DNA of 64,000 nucleotides, from contig CANXME010002527.1 of assembly GCA_948144175.1 (NCBI GenBank), forward strand, positions 124,001 to 188,000, read 5' to 3'. The translations under genes and the position numbers were made by a program. Of the stretch, positions 9,403 through 22,700 are shown piece by piece. The notes beneath the pieces were generated by a model, which worked only from the letters and a program-made list of their open reading frames with translations, searched no databases and had not been told where the DNA came from. How positions within the stretch are numbered: position 1 is the first letter of the stretch; each line of letters opens with the position of its first letter. The stretch is from Closterium sp. NIES-65. Lineage: Eukaryota; Streptophyta; Zygnematophyceae; Desmidiales; Closteriaceae.

Positions 9403-12400
9403 ATGGTGAGCCCCTCCCTTACAAGCGCGCTGCCTGCTGCTTGCTTGGCTGCCTGCCTTACTGCTGCTACTCCTGGTCCTGCTTCGACTCGCGGCGGCCA
9501 GATGCAGCTCCAGCGGCGCCCACGCGCGTCTCTCACGCCTCAGCAGCTTCGTGAGTGGTACGCTCAGAGTAGAGGGTCTCTCAATTCTGTTCGCTGCTCT
9601 TACGTGATTCGCACTGGTGCTCGGACTGGTCAACCTTGTGGGACGCCTAGTCACACACCGTCCCGCTGCTTTGCCCGTCTGAGCGACGCCTGGCGTACCC
9701 AGTTTGGCGACGAGGCTGAGCTCCCCGACTGGGTGGAGTTGCTTAGGCAAAGGGTAGATATATTCGCTCTTGACTATGATGCTATTCTCACTGCCATGTA
9801 TGCATTGCCTACTAGTGCTGGCCGTGCTGGTCACCTGTGCGTACCGCCTGACCCAGGTATAGAGCCTGTTGCTCTAGCTGCTGGTGAGGCTGCTGCTCTG
9901 GGTGCTAGTGTGTCTCCTGCTCCAGGTACAGGTGCGGCTGCTGCTCTAGGTGCTAGTGAGTCTGCTTCCTCAGGTGCGGGTGAGTCTGCTCTCCCAAGTA
10001 CCGCGTCGGCTCCGGCCTCTCACACCTTCACCCTTGACTCGGGGACTTCCCGCTCCTTCTTTCGAGACTGCACCACACTCACGCCGCTTGGTCGGCCAGT
10101 TGCAGTCTCTCTTGAAGACCCCTCTGGGGGCCCTGTCCTTGCTCACTTCTCCACTGTCCTCCCGTGTCCGGCGGCCCCCCCTGGCACCGTGTCTGGTCTT
10201 TACCTCCCCTCGTTCTCTACGAACTTGGTGAGTGGTGCTGACCTGCAGGATGCGGGGGCTCACCAGTTCACTCCTGCGAGTCAGCGGGTGACCCACTGCA
10301 CAGACGCTCGGACAGGCCGACACCTGGCCACGTTTACTCGTCAGCCGGGGTCGAGCCTGTACACATTGACCACTAAGTCTCCTCCAGTCGCTGAGTCTGG
10401 TAGGGTAGCTGCGTCGGGTCAGGTGTTTGCTGCAGCGTCAAAGTCTGGTCCTAAGTCTGCCCCCTGTTCGTGTCGTCTCCTGTCTCACGAGACTCTCCTC
10501 TGGCAACACCGCCTTGGTCACCCCTCTTTGCTTCGGCTCAGAGGCATGGCCTCTCGTCTTCTTGTTTCTGCTCTCCCCCGGTCCCTCCCTCCCCTTCCTC
10601 AGGGCCCTGGCCCTACCTGTGTCCCCTGTGTCGAGGGGCGCCAGCGTGCTGCCCCTCACTCCTCCCAGTTTCCTCCGACAGAAGCCCCGTTGCAGACGCT
10701 TCACATGGACGTGTGGGGCCCAGCCCGCGTCCGTGGACAGGGTCACGAGCGCTACTTCCTGCTAGTTGTTGACGACTACTCGCGTTACACCGCAGTCTTC
10801 CCCTTGCGCAGCAAGGGTGATGTCACTGAGGTGCTGATCGACTGGATCCGCGCAGCTCGTCTCCAGCTCAGGCAGAGCTTTGGCTCGGACTTTCCTGTTC
10901 TGCGTCTACACTCGGACAGAGGCGGAGATTTTTCCTCTGGCCTTCTGAGAGCCTACTATCGCGCACGGGGCATCCGTCAGACCTTCACGCTTCCGAACTC
11001 CCCGCAGCAAAATGGGATTGCTGAGCGCCGCATAGGCATGGTCATGGACGTCGCTCGTACGTCTATGATGCATGCGGCTGCCCCCCCCAGCCTTGCTGTG
11101 GACGGGGAAGGTTGGCGATGCGTCGGCGTTCCGGGTCTGGGGATCTCGGGCGTTTGTCCGCGACTTGTCTGCGGACAAGCTGTCCCCTCGTGCTGCTCCT
11201 TGCGTCTTCCTGGGGTTCCCCCCTGACGCGCCTGGGTGGCAGTTCTACCACCCCACCTCTCGCCGTGTTCTGTCCTCCCAGGACGTCACGTTTGACAAGT
11301 CGGTCCCCTACTACCGCCTCTTCCCTTGCCGCACTTCGTCCCTCCCCCCGCCCCCGCTCTTCCTTGTACCAGGTCCACCCCAGGTAGACCCCCTACCCCC
11401 TCAGGGTCCTGCCCCTTCCGGTGTGTCCCAGGTAGACGCAGTCGAGCGTGTCGAGGTCACTGGTGACTCTGGTGCTGCTGAGGGTGCTGAGCCTGGGGGT
11501 GATGAGCCTGGGAGTGCTACGCGTGGGGGTGCTTTGCCTGGGGGTGCCGGGCCTGGGGGTGCTGAGCCTAGAGGTTCTCCGCCAGGAGGTTCTCCGGGTG
11601 CTTCGTCTCGCCGGGAGCCACTCTCTCCACAAGAGCTGCGCGAATGGTTTGCCCGGCGCTGGAGCCGTGCTGCTGGTGCTGGAGGTTCATCGGCTACTGG
11701 GGGTGCTGAGCCTAGGGGTGCTGAGCCTGGGGGTGCTGAGCCTGGGGGTGCTGAGCCTGGGGGTGCTGAGCCTGGGGGTGCTGAGCCGGGGGGTGCTGAG
11801 CCTGGGGGTGCTGAGCCTGGGAGTGCTACGCCTGGGGGTGCTTTGCCTAGGGGTGCCGGGCATGGGGGTGCTGAGCCTGGAGGTGCTCCGCCTGGAGGTT
11901 CTCCGGGTGCTTCGTCTCGCCGGTAGCCACTCTCTCCACAGGAGCTGCGCGAGTGGTTTACCCGGCGCTGGAGCCGTGCTGCTGGTGCTGGAGGTTCGTC
12001 GGCTACTAAGGGTGCTGCTGTCGCGGGTCCCGGAGGTGCTCGTTCTGGGAGTACTTGATCTGCTGGGCCTGCAGGTTCGACTAGAGCTGGTGCTGCTAAG
12101 GGTGTTGGCGCTGAGACTACCACTCGCGGTCCTGCTGGGGGTGCTCCTGGTGTTGCTGGAGGTTCTTGAGCTCCTGGAGGTGCTGGTGAAGCGGGTGCTC
12201 CTGCTGGAGGTATTGGTGCTGTCCCTGCTGTTTCTGGCGTCGCCACGCGGCTCGACCGTACTTTGTTCCACTCCTGCAACAGGTTCTTGGTCTTCCACCT
12301 TCTACTGGTCCTCCTCCTTCCTTAGAGTGTCCACAGCCTGTCCCTTCAGAGTTACAGTTGCAGCCTACTTCCCCTTTGCATGCTCCTTCTCCCTACACTG

Positions 12401-14502
12401 GTCCTACAGGGGGTCTTGCTGAGCATCGTGAGCCTGCGTCTCGCCCTACGTTGCCTGTCCATACTGCTCGCACTAGTGGTCGTGGTTCGCGTCCGCGTCC
12501 TCCTTCTGTCCCTGGCACGCACAGGATGTCTCTGCGTCCGTCCATTGCTCCTCTGCGTGCCCCTTTGCCTTCTCCTTCTGGGTTCTCTCTTCCTGCTCCC
12601 GGAGTCGGATTCTCTTCGTGCTGCCAGTCCTACTGTCACGCGTCTCCTTGCTACTGTCGTCACTGACCCTTCTTTCGAGTCCACTGCTGCGTCTGCCCTA
12701 GTTGATGAGCTCGTCGACTTTGCTGCTCGCTGTCGCCTAGACTACGCTTCCAGTCTTGTTGCTGAGTCTGAATCTGTCTATCCTCCGTCCGTCAGGGGTG
12801 AGTGTGCCCTTGGCACGGACGTCCTTGAGGACAGGCAGGAGGAGTTCCAGTGCTTGGGCGCTGCTTCACCTTATCTCTTGTCCGTATGTTTACCCCTGAG
12901 GGAGACTCGGATGCACTTGACATCCCGACTCCGCGCTCTTACGCGGAGGCGATAGAGGGTCCCTACTCCTCTCAGTGGCAGGCAGCTATGGATGCAGAGA
13001 TGGCTTCCTGGAAGTCCACAGGCACCTACGTTGACGCTGTCCCCCCTCCTAGGGCGAAGATTGTCATGGGCATGTGGATTTTCAGGGTGAAGCAGCCGCC
13101 AGGTTCTCCGCCTGTCTTCAAGGCGCGTTACGTGGCTCGTGGCTTCTGTCAGCGGCAGGGAGTTGACTACTTTCAGACCTTCTCCCCCACCCCGAAGATG
13201 ACCACTCTTCGGGTACTGCTGCACGATGCTGCTCACCGTGACTACGAGCTCCACTCTCTCGACTTCAGCACTGCTTTCTTGCAGGGCAGCCTGCACGAGG
13301 AGATCTGGCTGCGCCGCCCACCTGGCTTCATTGGGTCTTTCCCTCCTGGTACCCAGTGGAGTCTCCGGCGTCCAGTCTACGGTCTCCGCCAGGCGCCACG
13401 TGAGTGGCACGACACACTGAGGACTACGCTTTCGGCTCTTGGGTTTGCTCCTTCTACTGCCGACCCGTCGCTGTTTCTGCGCACCTACACCTCTCTGCCA
13501 CCGTTCTACATCCTCGTGTACGTCGACGACTTGGTCTTTGCCACAGCGGACGCTGCTGGACTCGCCTACGTGAAGTCCGAGCTGCAGAAGAGACACACGT
13601 GCACAGACCTGGGTGAACTGCGCAGCTACCTTGGCTTGCAGATCACTCGGGACAGAGCACGCCGCACCATTACCTTGACTCAGTCACACATGGTGCAGCA
13701 GGTCCTTTAGCGCTTCGGCTTCACGTACTCCTCGCCTCAGGCCACTCCTCTGCCTACTCGCCACTCACTCTCAGCTCTGCCTTCGGATGAGTCCGTAGAG
13801 TCGAGTGGCCAGTATCCAGAGCTTATTGGCTGCCTCATGTACCTGATGACCTGCACACGACCTGACCTTGCATACCCTCTTAGCATTCTTGCACGCTATG
13901 TTGCTCCTAGGAGACACAGACCCGAGCACATGGCTGCAGCGAAGAGGGTGTTGCGCTACTTGTGCAGTACGTCGGGCATGGGGCTAGTGCTTGGAGGGCG
14001 GAGTCCAGTGGTCCTCACTGGGCACGCAGACGCTTCTTGGGCTGACGACTAGGCTACGCAGCGGTCGTCCCAGGGTTACACCTTCAGCCTTGGTTCCGGC
14101 TCTGTTTCGTGGCGGGCTACTCGCTCGTCTTCTGTTCTCGGCTCCAGTTGTGAGGCTGAGATCTACGCCGGGGCCATGGCTGCACAGGAGCTTCACTGGC
14201 TCACCTACCTGCTAACCGACCTTGGAGAGCCGCCTCGTTCTCCTCCAGTCCTGTACGTAGACAACAAGGCCATGCTGGCCTTGTGTCGAGAGCAGAGACT
14301 CGAGCACAGAACAAAGCATATTGCTCTCTGCTACTTCCTTGCTCGTGAGCTACAGCAGCGTGGTCAGTTGCGGCTTGCGTACGTGGCCTCTGAGGCCAAC
14401 ACTGCTGATGTTTTCACCAAGGCACTTCCGCCTTGTGATCATCAGCGCTTCTGCACTCAGCTGGGCCTTGTGCCTGTCTTGCCTCACTTGCTCACCCCTT
14501 GA
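9403..14502 (+). pseudogene. copia-1 gag-pol remnant lacking the gag capsid domain
   Basis: In order: a short N-terminus after ATG 9403, the LTPQQLREWY motif, the Cys/His motif C-x13-C-x4-H-x4-C, protease (LDSGTSRSFF, with Thr for the usual Ala), GAG-pre-integrase (LLWQHRLGHPS), integrase (MDVWG, HSDRGGDF, QQNGIAERR), a Gly-Ala-Glu-Pro linker, RT (YVDDLVFA near 13520) and RNase H (DNKAMLA). Breaks: a ~100-bp deletion at ~11,088 removes integrase sequence after HAAAP and changes frame; TAG at 11924, 13708 and 14050; frame change between 11.93 and 12.85 kb. The UBN2-type gag domain (MATPS...) of other copias here is absent, as in copia-5. Not functional. Confidence 0.9.
11695..11895 (+). repeat. 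copia-1 linker minisatellite (15-bp units encoding AEPGG)
   Basis: Near-perfect copies of GCTGAGCCTGGGGGT between integrase and RT. The unit is a multiple of three, so array-length changes keep frame. Confidence 0.9.
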
Positions 14503-14707
14503 CCTTGTTTGTACTGTTACGTATATATATACCTGCTCTTGCTTGTCTAGCCTTATATATATATGTAATCCTGCATGTGAACTGGCCTTATGGCCTTGAA
14601 CTTGTGCTCCGAATGTGTGGTGACTTTGTGATCCACCCTGGGCTTGCTTTGCTTTGCTTGACTGGTCTTGTGACCCCTTGTTCTCCCCCACTTTGCCTAT
14701 GGGGGTG

Positions 14708-14839
14708 TGTCAGAACATATAGCTTATACATTTGTGTAGGCTGTAGTGGGGTAGCCCATATGTGGTACAACCCAATAAGGGTTAGTACTTGTACCCAACT
14801 CTTTCATAGTTGAATCATTCTCTCGTTCTCATTCTCACA
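14708..14839 (+). repeat. copia-1 right LTR
   Basis: 132 bp, two substitutions from the left LTR, followed by TSD GGTGG. Confidence 0.95.
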
Positions 14840-14968
14840 GGTGGCGCTTATAATCCGTAAGCCTTCAGGGGTGTGCTTATAATCGAGGACCGGATATTAG
14901 CGCCCTCATCCTTTCATAAGCGCCGGCGCTTATCCGAGGCCTGCGCTTCTATCCGTGGGCTTACGGTA

Positions 14969-15044
14969 ATCAGGTTTTTGCAAAGGTGCAGGACTGATGA
15001 TAAGGGTTGCTCAAAACCAAAAATTAGCCCTGGTTGTGATGATC
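14969..15044. other. 76-bp spacer between MITE-A and MITE-B
   Basis: Unique DNA between the outward-facing ends (..TTACGGTA and TACCGTAA..) of two oppositely oriented MITEs. Confidence 0.7.
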
Positions 15045-15572
15045 TACCGTAAGCCCCCGGATAGAAGCGGAGTCCTCGGATAAGCGCCGGCGCTTATAAA
15101 AGGATGAGGGCGCTTATATCCGGTCCTCGATTATAAGCACACCCCGGAAGGCTTACGGATTATAAGCGCCACCTTCTTCTTTTTTATTATAATTATACTG
15201 AAATCGTTGTAACGAAACTCAACATTTTCATTCCCACATTTTGAATTTCGATGCCCCCTCACCCTCGCCCAGCTCACTGGCAACGCGTCCAGTCAGAATG
15301 AGCTGTCAAGGGCGCACGTTGACTCATTCTGACTGTGTGTGTTGGCAGAGGGAGTCAATCCTTGCCAACTTGCACGCGAGATTCTCAATCACAGCCTTGT
15401 ACAGTATAGTTTCACATTCTGACTGTGTGTGTTGGCCGAGAATCAATCCCTGCCAACTTGCATGCGAGATTCTCAATCGAACCCTGTATAGTTTCGACTC
15501 AATTCAATTCGCAAGAACGGGATCTACAGTTTGGTGGAAAAACGACAAATTTCATATATGCTATTATATAAG

Positions 15573-15707
15573 TGTCAGATGATTATATTACTGATGCATA
15601 TATTTAGGCTGTAGTGGGGTAGCCCATAGGGGGTACAACCCAATTAGGGTTGGTATTTGTACTTGTTTCATTTCATAGTGCACTCATTCCTCGCCTCTAT
15701 CTCAACA
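15573..15707 (+). repeat. copia-2 left LTR
   Basis: 135 bp, TG...CA, with the AACCC-AATTA-GGGTT hairpin. Confidence 0.95.
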
Positions 15708-15989
15708 TGGTATCAGAGCAGGTTCCCTAGTGGGAACTGTTCCTAGGGCCCACCTACTATTCCGTCCTGCCCGAAGCGCGCTCTGCCCTAGCCCGAGTCG
15801 CGCTGGGCCTTTTTTTTCCTTTGGCGGCCCGATCGCGTCGAGCCGCCCGCGATTTTTTTGGCGCGCCACCTACGCGGCCTCGTCGCGCCGCCCCTAGACG
15901 GCCGCGCTGCGTCGTGCGTGCCGCCCTCCAGTCGCGCGCCGCCCCCTCTGACCCTCGCGACGCCGGCGCCGTCTCTGACGGCCCCGCGA

Positions 15990-16430
15990 TCGCCTGCGAC
16001 GGCCCCGCCGTCCCCTCTACCGGCCCCTCCACTACACTTGACGGCCTCGCCGTCCCCTCTGCCGGCCCCGCCGCTGCACTTGACGGCCCCGCCGTCCCCT
16101 CTGACGGCCCCGCTGTCCCCTCTGCCGGCCCCGCCGCTGCTTCAGACGGCCCCGCCGCTGCACCTGACGGCCCCGCCGTCCCCTCTGACGGCCCCGCCAC
16201 TGCACCTAACGGCCCCGCCGTCCCCTCTGACCGGCCCCGCCACTGCACCTACCGGCCCCGCCGCTACCCCTGACGGCCCCGCTGCTGCACCTGCCGGCCC
16301 CGCCGCCTCATCTGCAGGCCCCGCCGTCTCACCTGCCGGCCCCGGTGCTGTACCTGACGGCCCCGCCGCTTCACCTACCGGCCCCGCCACTACCCCTAAC
16401 GGCCCCGCAGCTGCATCTCCCGGCCTCGCC
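15990..16430 (+). repeat. copia-2 leader minisatellite
   Basis: Imperfect units containing GACGGCCCCGCCG and CCGGCCCCGCCG at ~21/42-bp spacing, then CCGAGCCGCC repeats up to the gag start. Sequence differs from the leaders of the other families. Confidence 0.8.
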
Positions 16431-16770
16431 GCCCCAGCAACTGCGCCGCCCCAGCAGCCGACCCGGCCCAGCAGCCGAGCCGCCCCAGCAACCGAGCCGC
16501 CCCAGCAGCCGAGCCGCCCCAGCAGCCAAGCCGGCCCAGCAACCGAGCCGCCCCAGCAGCCGAGCCGCCCCAGCAGTCGAGCCGCCCCAGCAGGCGAGCC
16601 GCCCTAGCAGCTGAGCCGCCCGAGCCGCCCGAGCCACCGAGCCGCCCGAGCCGCCCAGCAGCCGAGTCGCCGAGCCGCCCGAGCCGCCCGAGCCGCCCGA
16701 GCCGTCTGCACTGCCCTGTCTGGTGAGCACTGAGCTTTACTCTGCGCACTGCCCTCACCCTACTGCTGTC

Positions 16771-19700
16771 ATGGCTACCCCCAGTGTCCTCACCTTCGAC
16801 ACTGAGGGCAGAGCCATCGACTTTGACGTGTGGGTAGACGACCTGCTGCTTTTCCTACAGTGCGACAGAGCTGACGGCCTCTCTCTCTTTGATCTCACTT
16901 TTGGTGCCTCTCCCGCCCCTGCTGCTACTGAGGATGCCACTGTTTGCTCAGTGTGGGCCACACGCGATGCTGCTGCACGTCTTGTTGTGCGTCGCCACCT
17001 CCCTCCCTCTGAGCGTGCACACTTTGGGTCGTACAAGAGTGCTCAGACCTTGTACGACGCCGTTATTGCACGCTACTCCACCCCTGCCACTGCTGCACTG
17101 AGCCGCCTCATGCTACCGTACCTCTTTCCCGACCTTGCTTCCTTTGCCACAGTCGCCGACCTCATTACCCACCTGCGCACTTGTGACGCTCGCTTCCGCG
17201 CTGCGCTTCCTGCTGAGTTCTGCGCCAAGAACCCCCCCCCCCCAGTACTTCACTCTCTACTACATTGTCGCCCGCCTCCCTGACTCCCTTCGCGGAGTCA
17301 GGGACGACTTACTCTAAGTCTGCCCCACCACTCTCACTTTTGACCTCCTCGAGAAGTCCCTCCTAGCAGCCGAGAAGAGCATTCTCGCTGTAGGGGCCTC
17401 TCGTGGTGACCCGCGCACCCCCATCTTTGAGGGGTGTTCCCCCTCCCCCCTCCTGCCCTCTGTCGCCTCTACTGCTACAGCCGACCTAGTTGGTTTTGAG
17501 ACGGTCGGCGCGGCGTCTGCCCCCAGTGGGAGACGTCGCTCTGGCAAGGGCAAGGGGGGCAGGAGCGGTGGTGGCGGCGGCGGGGGCGGTGGAGGCGGCG
17601 GTGGAGGCAGCGGAGGAGGTGGGGGTGGTAGCGGGAGTGGTGGCGGGAGTGGAGGTGTCAGCGGCGGCAGTGGAGGCGGGGGTGGCAGCGGCGGTGGTGG
17701 TGGGAGTGGAGGTGGAGGCGGCGGTGGCGGCAGCGACAGTGGGAGTGGCGGTGGCAGCGGAGGTGGTGGCGGCGGCGGCGGAGGAGGCGGCGGAGGAGGT
17801 CGTGGCTTGTCGCAGAGGAGTGGCTCCGGTGGCGGTCAGCGCCAGCAGCAGCGGCAGCAGCGTGGTCAGGACACCCTCTCCCCACAGCAGCTCCGTGAGT
17901 GGTACACTGCACGTCAGAGGGGTGGGGGTACTGGTCCGTGCACCTACGTCTTGCGCACTGGCGACCGTGCGGGTGAGCCGTGTGGTGGTCCACACTCCGC
18001 CCAGCGCTGCTTCGGCCGCCTGACTGACGCTTGGCGCCGCCAGTTTCCAGACGCCTCTGAGATCCCTCGCTGGGACCAGCTGTCTAGGGTAGGAGTAGCT
18101 ATCTTTGATCTTCACTTTGATGCTATTCTTGCTGCCATGTATGCTGTGACTATTAGTGAGGAGGGTGACTGTTACCGGTGTTTCCCGCCCGACCCAGGCA
18201 TTGGTACTGCGGCTCTAGGTGCTGTTGAGGCTACTGCTCCAGGTGCTGGTGAGGCTGTCGCTCTAGGTGCCAGTGAGTCTGTGTCCTCAGGTGCTGGTCA
18301 GTCTGCTCTCTCAGGTACTGCGTCGGCTCCGCCCTCTCTCACCTTCACTCTTGACTCAGGGGCGTCTCGCTCCTTCTTTCGAGACCGCACCACACTCACA
18401 CCGCTTAGTCGGCCAGTGGCGGTCTCCCTGGCGGACCCCTCTGGGGGTCCTGTTCTGGCTCGCTACTCCACTGTCCTGCCGTGCCCTGCGGTCCCGTCTG
18501 GCGCCCTGTCCGGTCTCTACCTCCCCTCGTTCTCTACGAACTTGGTGGCGGGTGCTGACCTACAGGATGCAGGGGTCGACCAGTTCACCCCTGCACGCCG
18601 ACGGGACACCCACTGCACGGACGCGAACACGGGTCGACACTTGACCACGTTCACCCGTGGGCCGGGGTCGAGCCTGTACACACTCACTGTTCCGTCTCCT
18701 CCTCCTCCGTCTGGTCAGGTAGCTGCGTCGGGTCAGGTGTTTGCTGCAGCGTCCAGGTCTGGTGCTGAGTCTGCCCCCTGCTCGTGTCGCCTCCTGTCCC
18801 ACGAGACCCTCCTGTGGCACCACAGGATGGGTCACCCCTCCCTACCTCGTCTCCGGGGCATGGCCTCTCGCCTTCTTGTCTCTGGCCTTCCCCGGTCCCT
18901 CCCTCCCCTTCCTCCGGGGCCTGGCCCTCCCTGTGTCCCCTGTGTCGAGGGTCGCCTGCGGGCTACCCCTCACTCCTCCCCGTTTCCTCCGACGGAGGCC
19001 CCGATGCAGACGCTTCACATGGACGTGTGGGGCCCAGCCCGCGTCCGTGGACAGGGTCACGAGCGCTACTTCCTGCTGGTGGTTGACGACTACTCGCGTT
19101 ACACCACAGTCTTCCCCTTACGCAGCAAGGGTGAGGTCACTGAGGTGTTGATCGACTGGATCCGCGCAGCTCGTCTCCAGCTCAGGCGGAGCTTCGGCTC
19201 GGACTTTCCTGTTTTGCGTCTGCACTCGGACAGAGGCGGAGAGTTCTCCTCCGGCCTTCTGCGAGCCTACTGTCGGGCACGAGGCATCCGCCAGACCTTC
19301 ACGCTTCCGGACTCTCCGCAGCAGAATGGGATTGCTGAGCGCCGCATTGGCATTGTCATGGACGTCGCCCGTACGTCCATGGTGCATGCGGCTGCCCCCC
19401 ATTTTCTGTGGCCGTTTGCGGTTCGGTACGCGGCGCATGAGATCAACCTTCAGCCCAGGGTCTCCAGACCGGAGACCACCCCAGCCCTGCTGTGGACGGG
19501 GAAGGTTGGCGATGCGTCGGCGTTCCGTGTCTGGGGATCTCGGGCGTTTGTCCGCGACTTGTCTGCGGACAAGCTGTCCCCTCGTGCTGCTCCTTGCGTC
19601 TTCCTGGGTTTCCCCCCTGACGCACCTGGGTGGCAGTTTTACCACCCCACCTCTCTTCGTGTTCTGTCCTCCCAGGACGTCACGTTCGACGAGTCGGTTC

Positions 19701-22700
19701 CCTTCTACCGGCTCTTCCCCTACCGCACTCCGTCCCTTCCCCCCCCGCCCCTCTTCCTGGTCCCAGGTCCCCCCCCGGTAGACCCCCTCCCCCCTCAGGG
19801 TCCTGCCCCTTCAGGTGTGTCTTAGGTAGACGCGGTCGAGCCTGTCGAGGTCACTGGTGATTCTGGTGCTGCTGCGCGCGCTGAGCCTGGGGGTGCTGAG
19901 ACTGGGGGTGCTGAGCCTGGGGGTGCTGAGCCTAGGGGTACTGAGCATGGGGGTGTTGAGACTGTGGGTGCTGAGCCTGGGGGTGCTGAGCCTGAGGGTA
20001 CTGAGCCTGGGGGTGCTGAGCCTGGGGGTGCTGTGCCTGGGAGTGCTGAGCCTGGGGGTACTGCGTCTGGGAGTGCTGCGCCTGCTGCTTCTGTTCCTGG
20101 TGGTTCTCTAGACCGTTCCTCACGCCGCGAGCCACTCTCTCCTCTGGAGCTGCGTGAGTGGTTTGCCCGGCGCTGGAGGCGAGCTGCTGGAGCTTGGGGT
20201 ACTGCGGGTGCTGGAGGTTCCGTTGCTGCCGAGGGAGCTGGTACCACGGGTCCCGGAGGTGCTCGTACTGAGGGTACTGGAGCTGCCGGGCCCGGGGGTG
20301 CCTCTGGAGGTGGAGCTGCTGCGGGTGCTGGCGCTGAGGGTACGACTGTCGGTCCTACTGCGGGTACATTTGCAGCTGCTGGTGGTGCTGGAGTTGGAGC
20401 TGCTACTGGTGCTGGTGCTGCCTCTGGAGGTGTTGGTGCTGTCCCTGCTGTCTCTGGCGTTGCTGCGCGGCCTCGGCCGTACTTCGTTCTGCTCCTTCAG
20501 CAGGTTCTTGGTCTCCCGCCTTCCACTAGTCCTTCTCCTCCCGTAGAGTGTCCACAGCCTGTCCCGTCACAGTCACAGTTACAGCCCGCCTCTCCCCTGC
20601 CTTCTCCTTCTCCCTACGCTCGTCCTACTGGAGGTCTTGCTGAGCATCGTGAGCCTGCGTCCCGCCCTGCGTTGCCAGTCCGAGCTGCTCGCCCTGGTGG
20701 TTGCGGTTCGCGTCAGCATCCTCCTCATGTCCCTGGCACGCACCAGATGTCTCTGCGTCCGTCCACTGCTCCTCTGCGTGCCCCTTTGCCTTCTCCTCCT
20801 CAGTCTTCTCTTCCTACACTTGCCGACCCGGAGTCGGACTCTCACCGTGCTGCCAGTCCTACTGTCACGCGTCTTCTTGCTTCTCTTGTCACTGACCCTT
20901 CCTTTGAGTCCGCTGCTACGTCTGCCCTAGTTGCTGAGCTGGTCGACTTTGCTGCTGCCTGTCGTCTGGACTACGCTGCCAGTCTTGTTGCTGAGTCTGC
21001 GTCTACTGCGTCTGCGTCTGCCTGTCCTCCGTCCGTCGGGGGTGACTGTGCTCTTGGCACGGACGTCCTTGAGGACAGGCAGGAGGAGTTCCAGTGCTTT
21101 GCCGCCGCTTTGCCCCATCTCATGTCCATGCTTGTTGCCCCTGAGGGAGACCCGGATGCTCTAGACATCCCGACCCCACGCTCTTACGCAGAGGCGATGG
21201 CCGGTCCCTACTCCTCTCAGTGGCAGTCAGCCATGGACGCAGAGATGGCTTCCAAGAAGTCCACAGGCACCTACGTTGACGCTGTTCCCCCTCCTGGGGC
21301 GAACATTCTCAGTAGCATGTGGATCTTCAGGGTGAAGCGGCCGCCGGGTTCTCCGCCTGTCTTCAAGGCGCGCTACGTGGCTCGTGGCTTCAATCAACGA
21401 CAGGGAGTTGACTTCTTTCAGACCTTCTCCTCCACCCCGAAGATGACCACTCTTCGGGTTCTACTGCTTGTCGCTGCTCAGCGTGACTACGAGCTACACT
21501 CTCTAGACTTCAGCACTGCTTTCCTGCAGGGCCGCCTGCACGAGGAGATCTGGCTGCGCCGCCCTCCTGGCTTCACTGGGTCGTTCCCTCCTAGTACCCA
21601 GTGGAGCCTCCGGCGGCCAGTCTACGGTCTCCGCCAGGCGCCGCGTGAGTGGCACGACACACTGAGGACTACACTTGCGGCTCTTGGGTTTGCTCCTTCT
21701 ACTGCTGACCCGTCGCTGTTTCTGCGCACCGACCCCTCGCTGCCGCCTTTCTACATCCTCGTGTACGTCGACGACTTGGTCTTTGCCACTGCGGACACTG
21801 CCGCACTCGCCCACGTGAAGTCCGAGCTGCAGAAGAGACACACGTGCACAGACCTGGGTGAACTGACAAGCTATCTTGGCCTGCGGATCACCCGGGACAG
21901 AGCACGCCGCACCATTACCCTGACCCAGTCACACATGGTGCAGCAGGTCCTTCAGCGCTTCGGCTTCACGTACTCCTCGCCTCCGTCCACTCCTCTGCCT
22001 ACGGGACACTCGCTCTCAGCTCTGCCTTCGGATGAGTCCGTAGAGTCGAGTGGTCCGTATCCAGAGCTTGTGGGCTGCCTCATGTACCTGATGACTTGCA
22101 CTCGACCTGACCTCGCATACCCTCTCAGCATCTTAGCACGCTATGTTGCTCCCGGCCGTCACCGGAAGGAGCACATGGATGCAGCTAAGAGGGTGTTGCG
22201 CTACTTGTGCAGTACGTCGGGCATGGGGCTAGTGCTTGGAGGGCGTGAGCGGCCTGTGCTCACTGGGCACTCAGACGCTTCTTGGGGTGACAACCAGGCT
22301 ACTCAGAGGTCGTCTCAGGGTTACACCTTCAGTCTTGGCTTTGGCTCTGTCTCTTGGCGCTCTACTCGCTCTTCTTCGGTTCTCAGCTCCAGCTGTGAGG
22401 CTGAGATCTACGCCACGGCCATGGCTGCCCAGGAGCTTCGCTGGCTCACCTACCTGCTGACTGACCTTGGAGAGCGGCCTCGTTCTCCTCCAGTGCTGTA
22501 CATCGACAACAAGGCAACCATTGCCTCGTGTGAGGAGCACAGACTGGAGCACAGAACGAAGCACATTGCTCTACGCTACTTCCTTGCTCGAGAGCTGCAG
22601 CAGCGTGGTCAGCTTCGCCTGCGTTTCGTGGCCACTGAGGCCAACACTGCTGATGTGTTCACCAAGGCATTTCCGCCTCGTGACCATCAGCGCTTTTGCA

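Larger units (their letters stand above)
8104..14839 (+). mobile_element. copia-1, Ty1/copia LTR retrotransposon, degenerate
   Basis: 6,736 bp with two 132-bp LTRs (TGTCAGAACA...TCTCACA; 2 differences) and TSD GGTGG (8099-8103, 14840-14844). PBS TGGAATCAGAGCAGG at 8236 matches the plant iMet-tRNA PBS class with one change; a polypurine tract (tatgggggtg) precedes the right LTR. Order PR-INT-RT-RNase H identifies copia. It lies inside MITE-A. The coding region carries a deletion in integrase, frame changes and TAG stops. Confidence 0.95.
7602..14968 (+). mobile_element. MITE-A, 626 bp, split by copia-1
   Basis: Termini are TACCGTCAGCCCCCAGATAG and the inverse of TACCGTAAGCCCACGGATAG, with ~100-bp imperfect inverted repeats rich in CGCTTATAA and GCGCCGGCGCTTAT. 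It is interrupted at 8104 by copia-1. Removing copia-1 and one TSD leaves 626 bp, the same as MITE-B. The interior has an imperfect ~100-bp duplication around the motif ATTCTGACTGTGTGTGTTGG. No coding capacity, so presumably moved in trans. Confidence 0.82.

Noticed and set aside
11448-12422. A Val/Leu repeat protein (LSLGVLSLGV)
   Set aside because: It is the alternative frame of the copia linker minisatellite.
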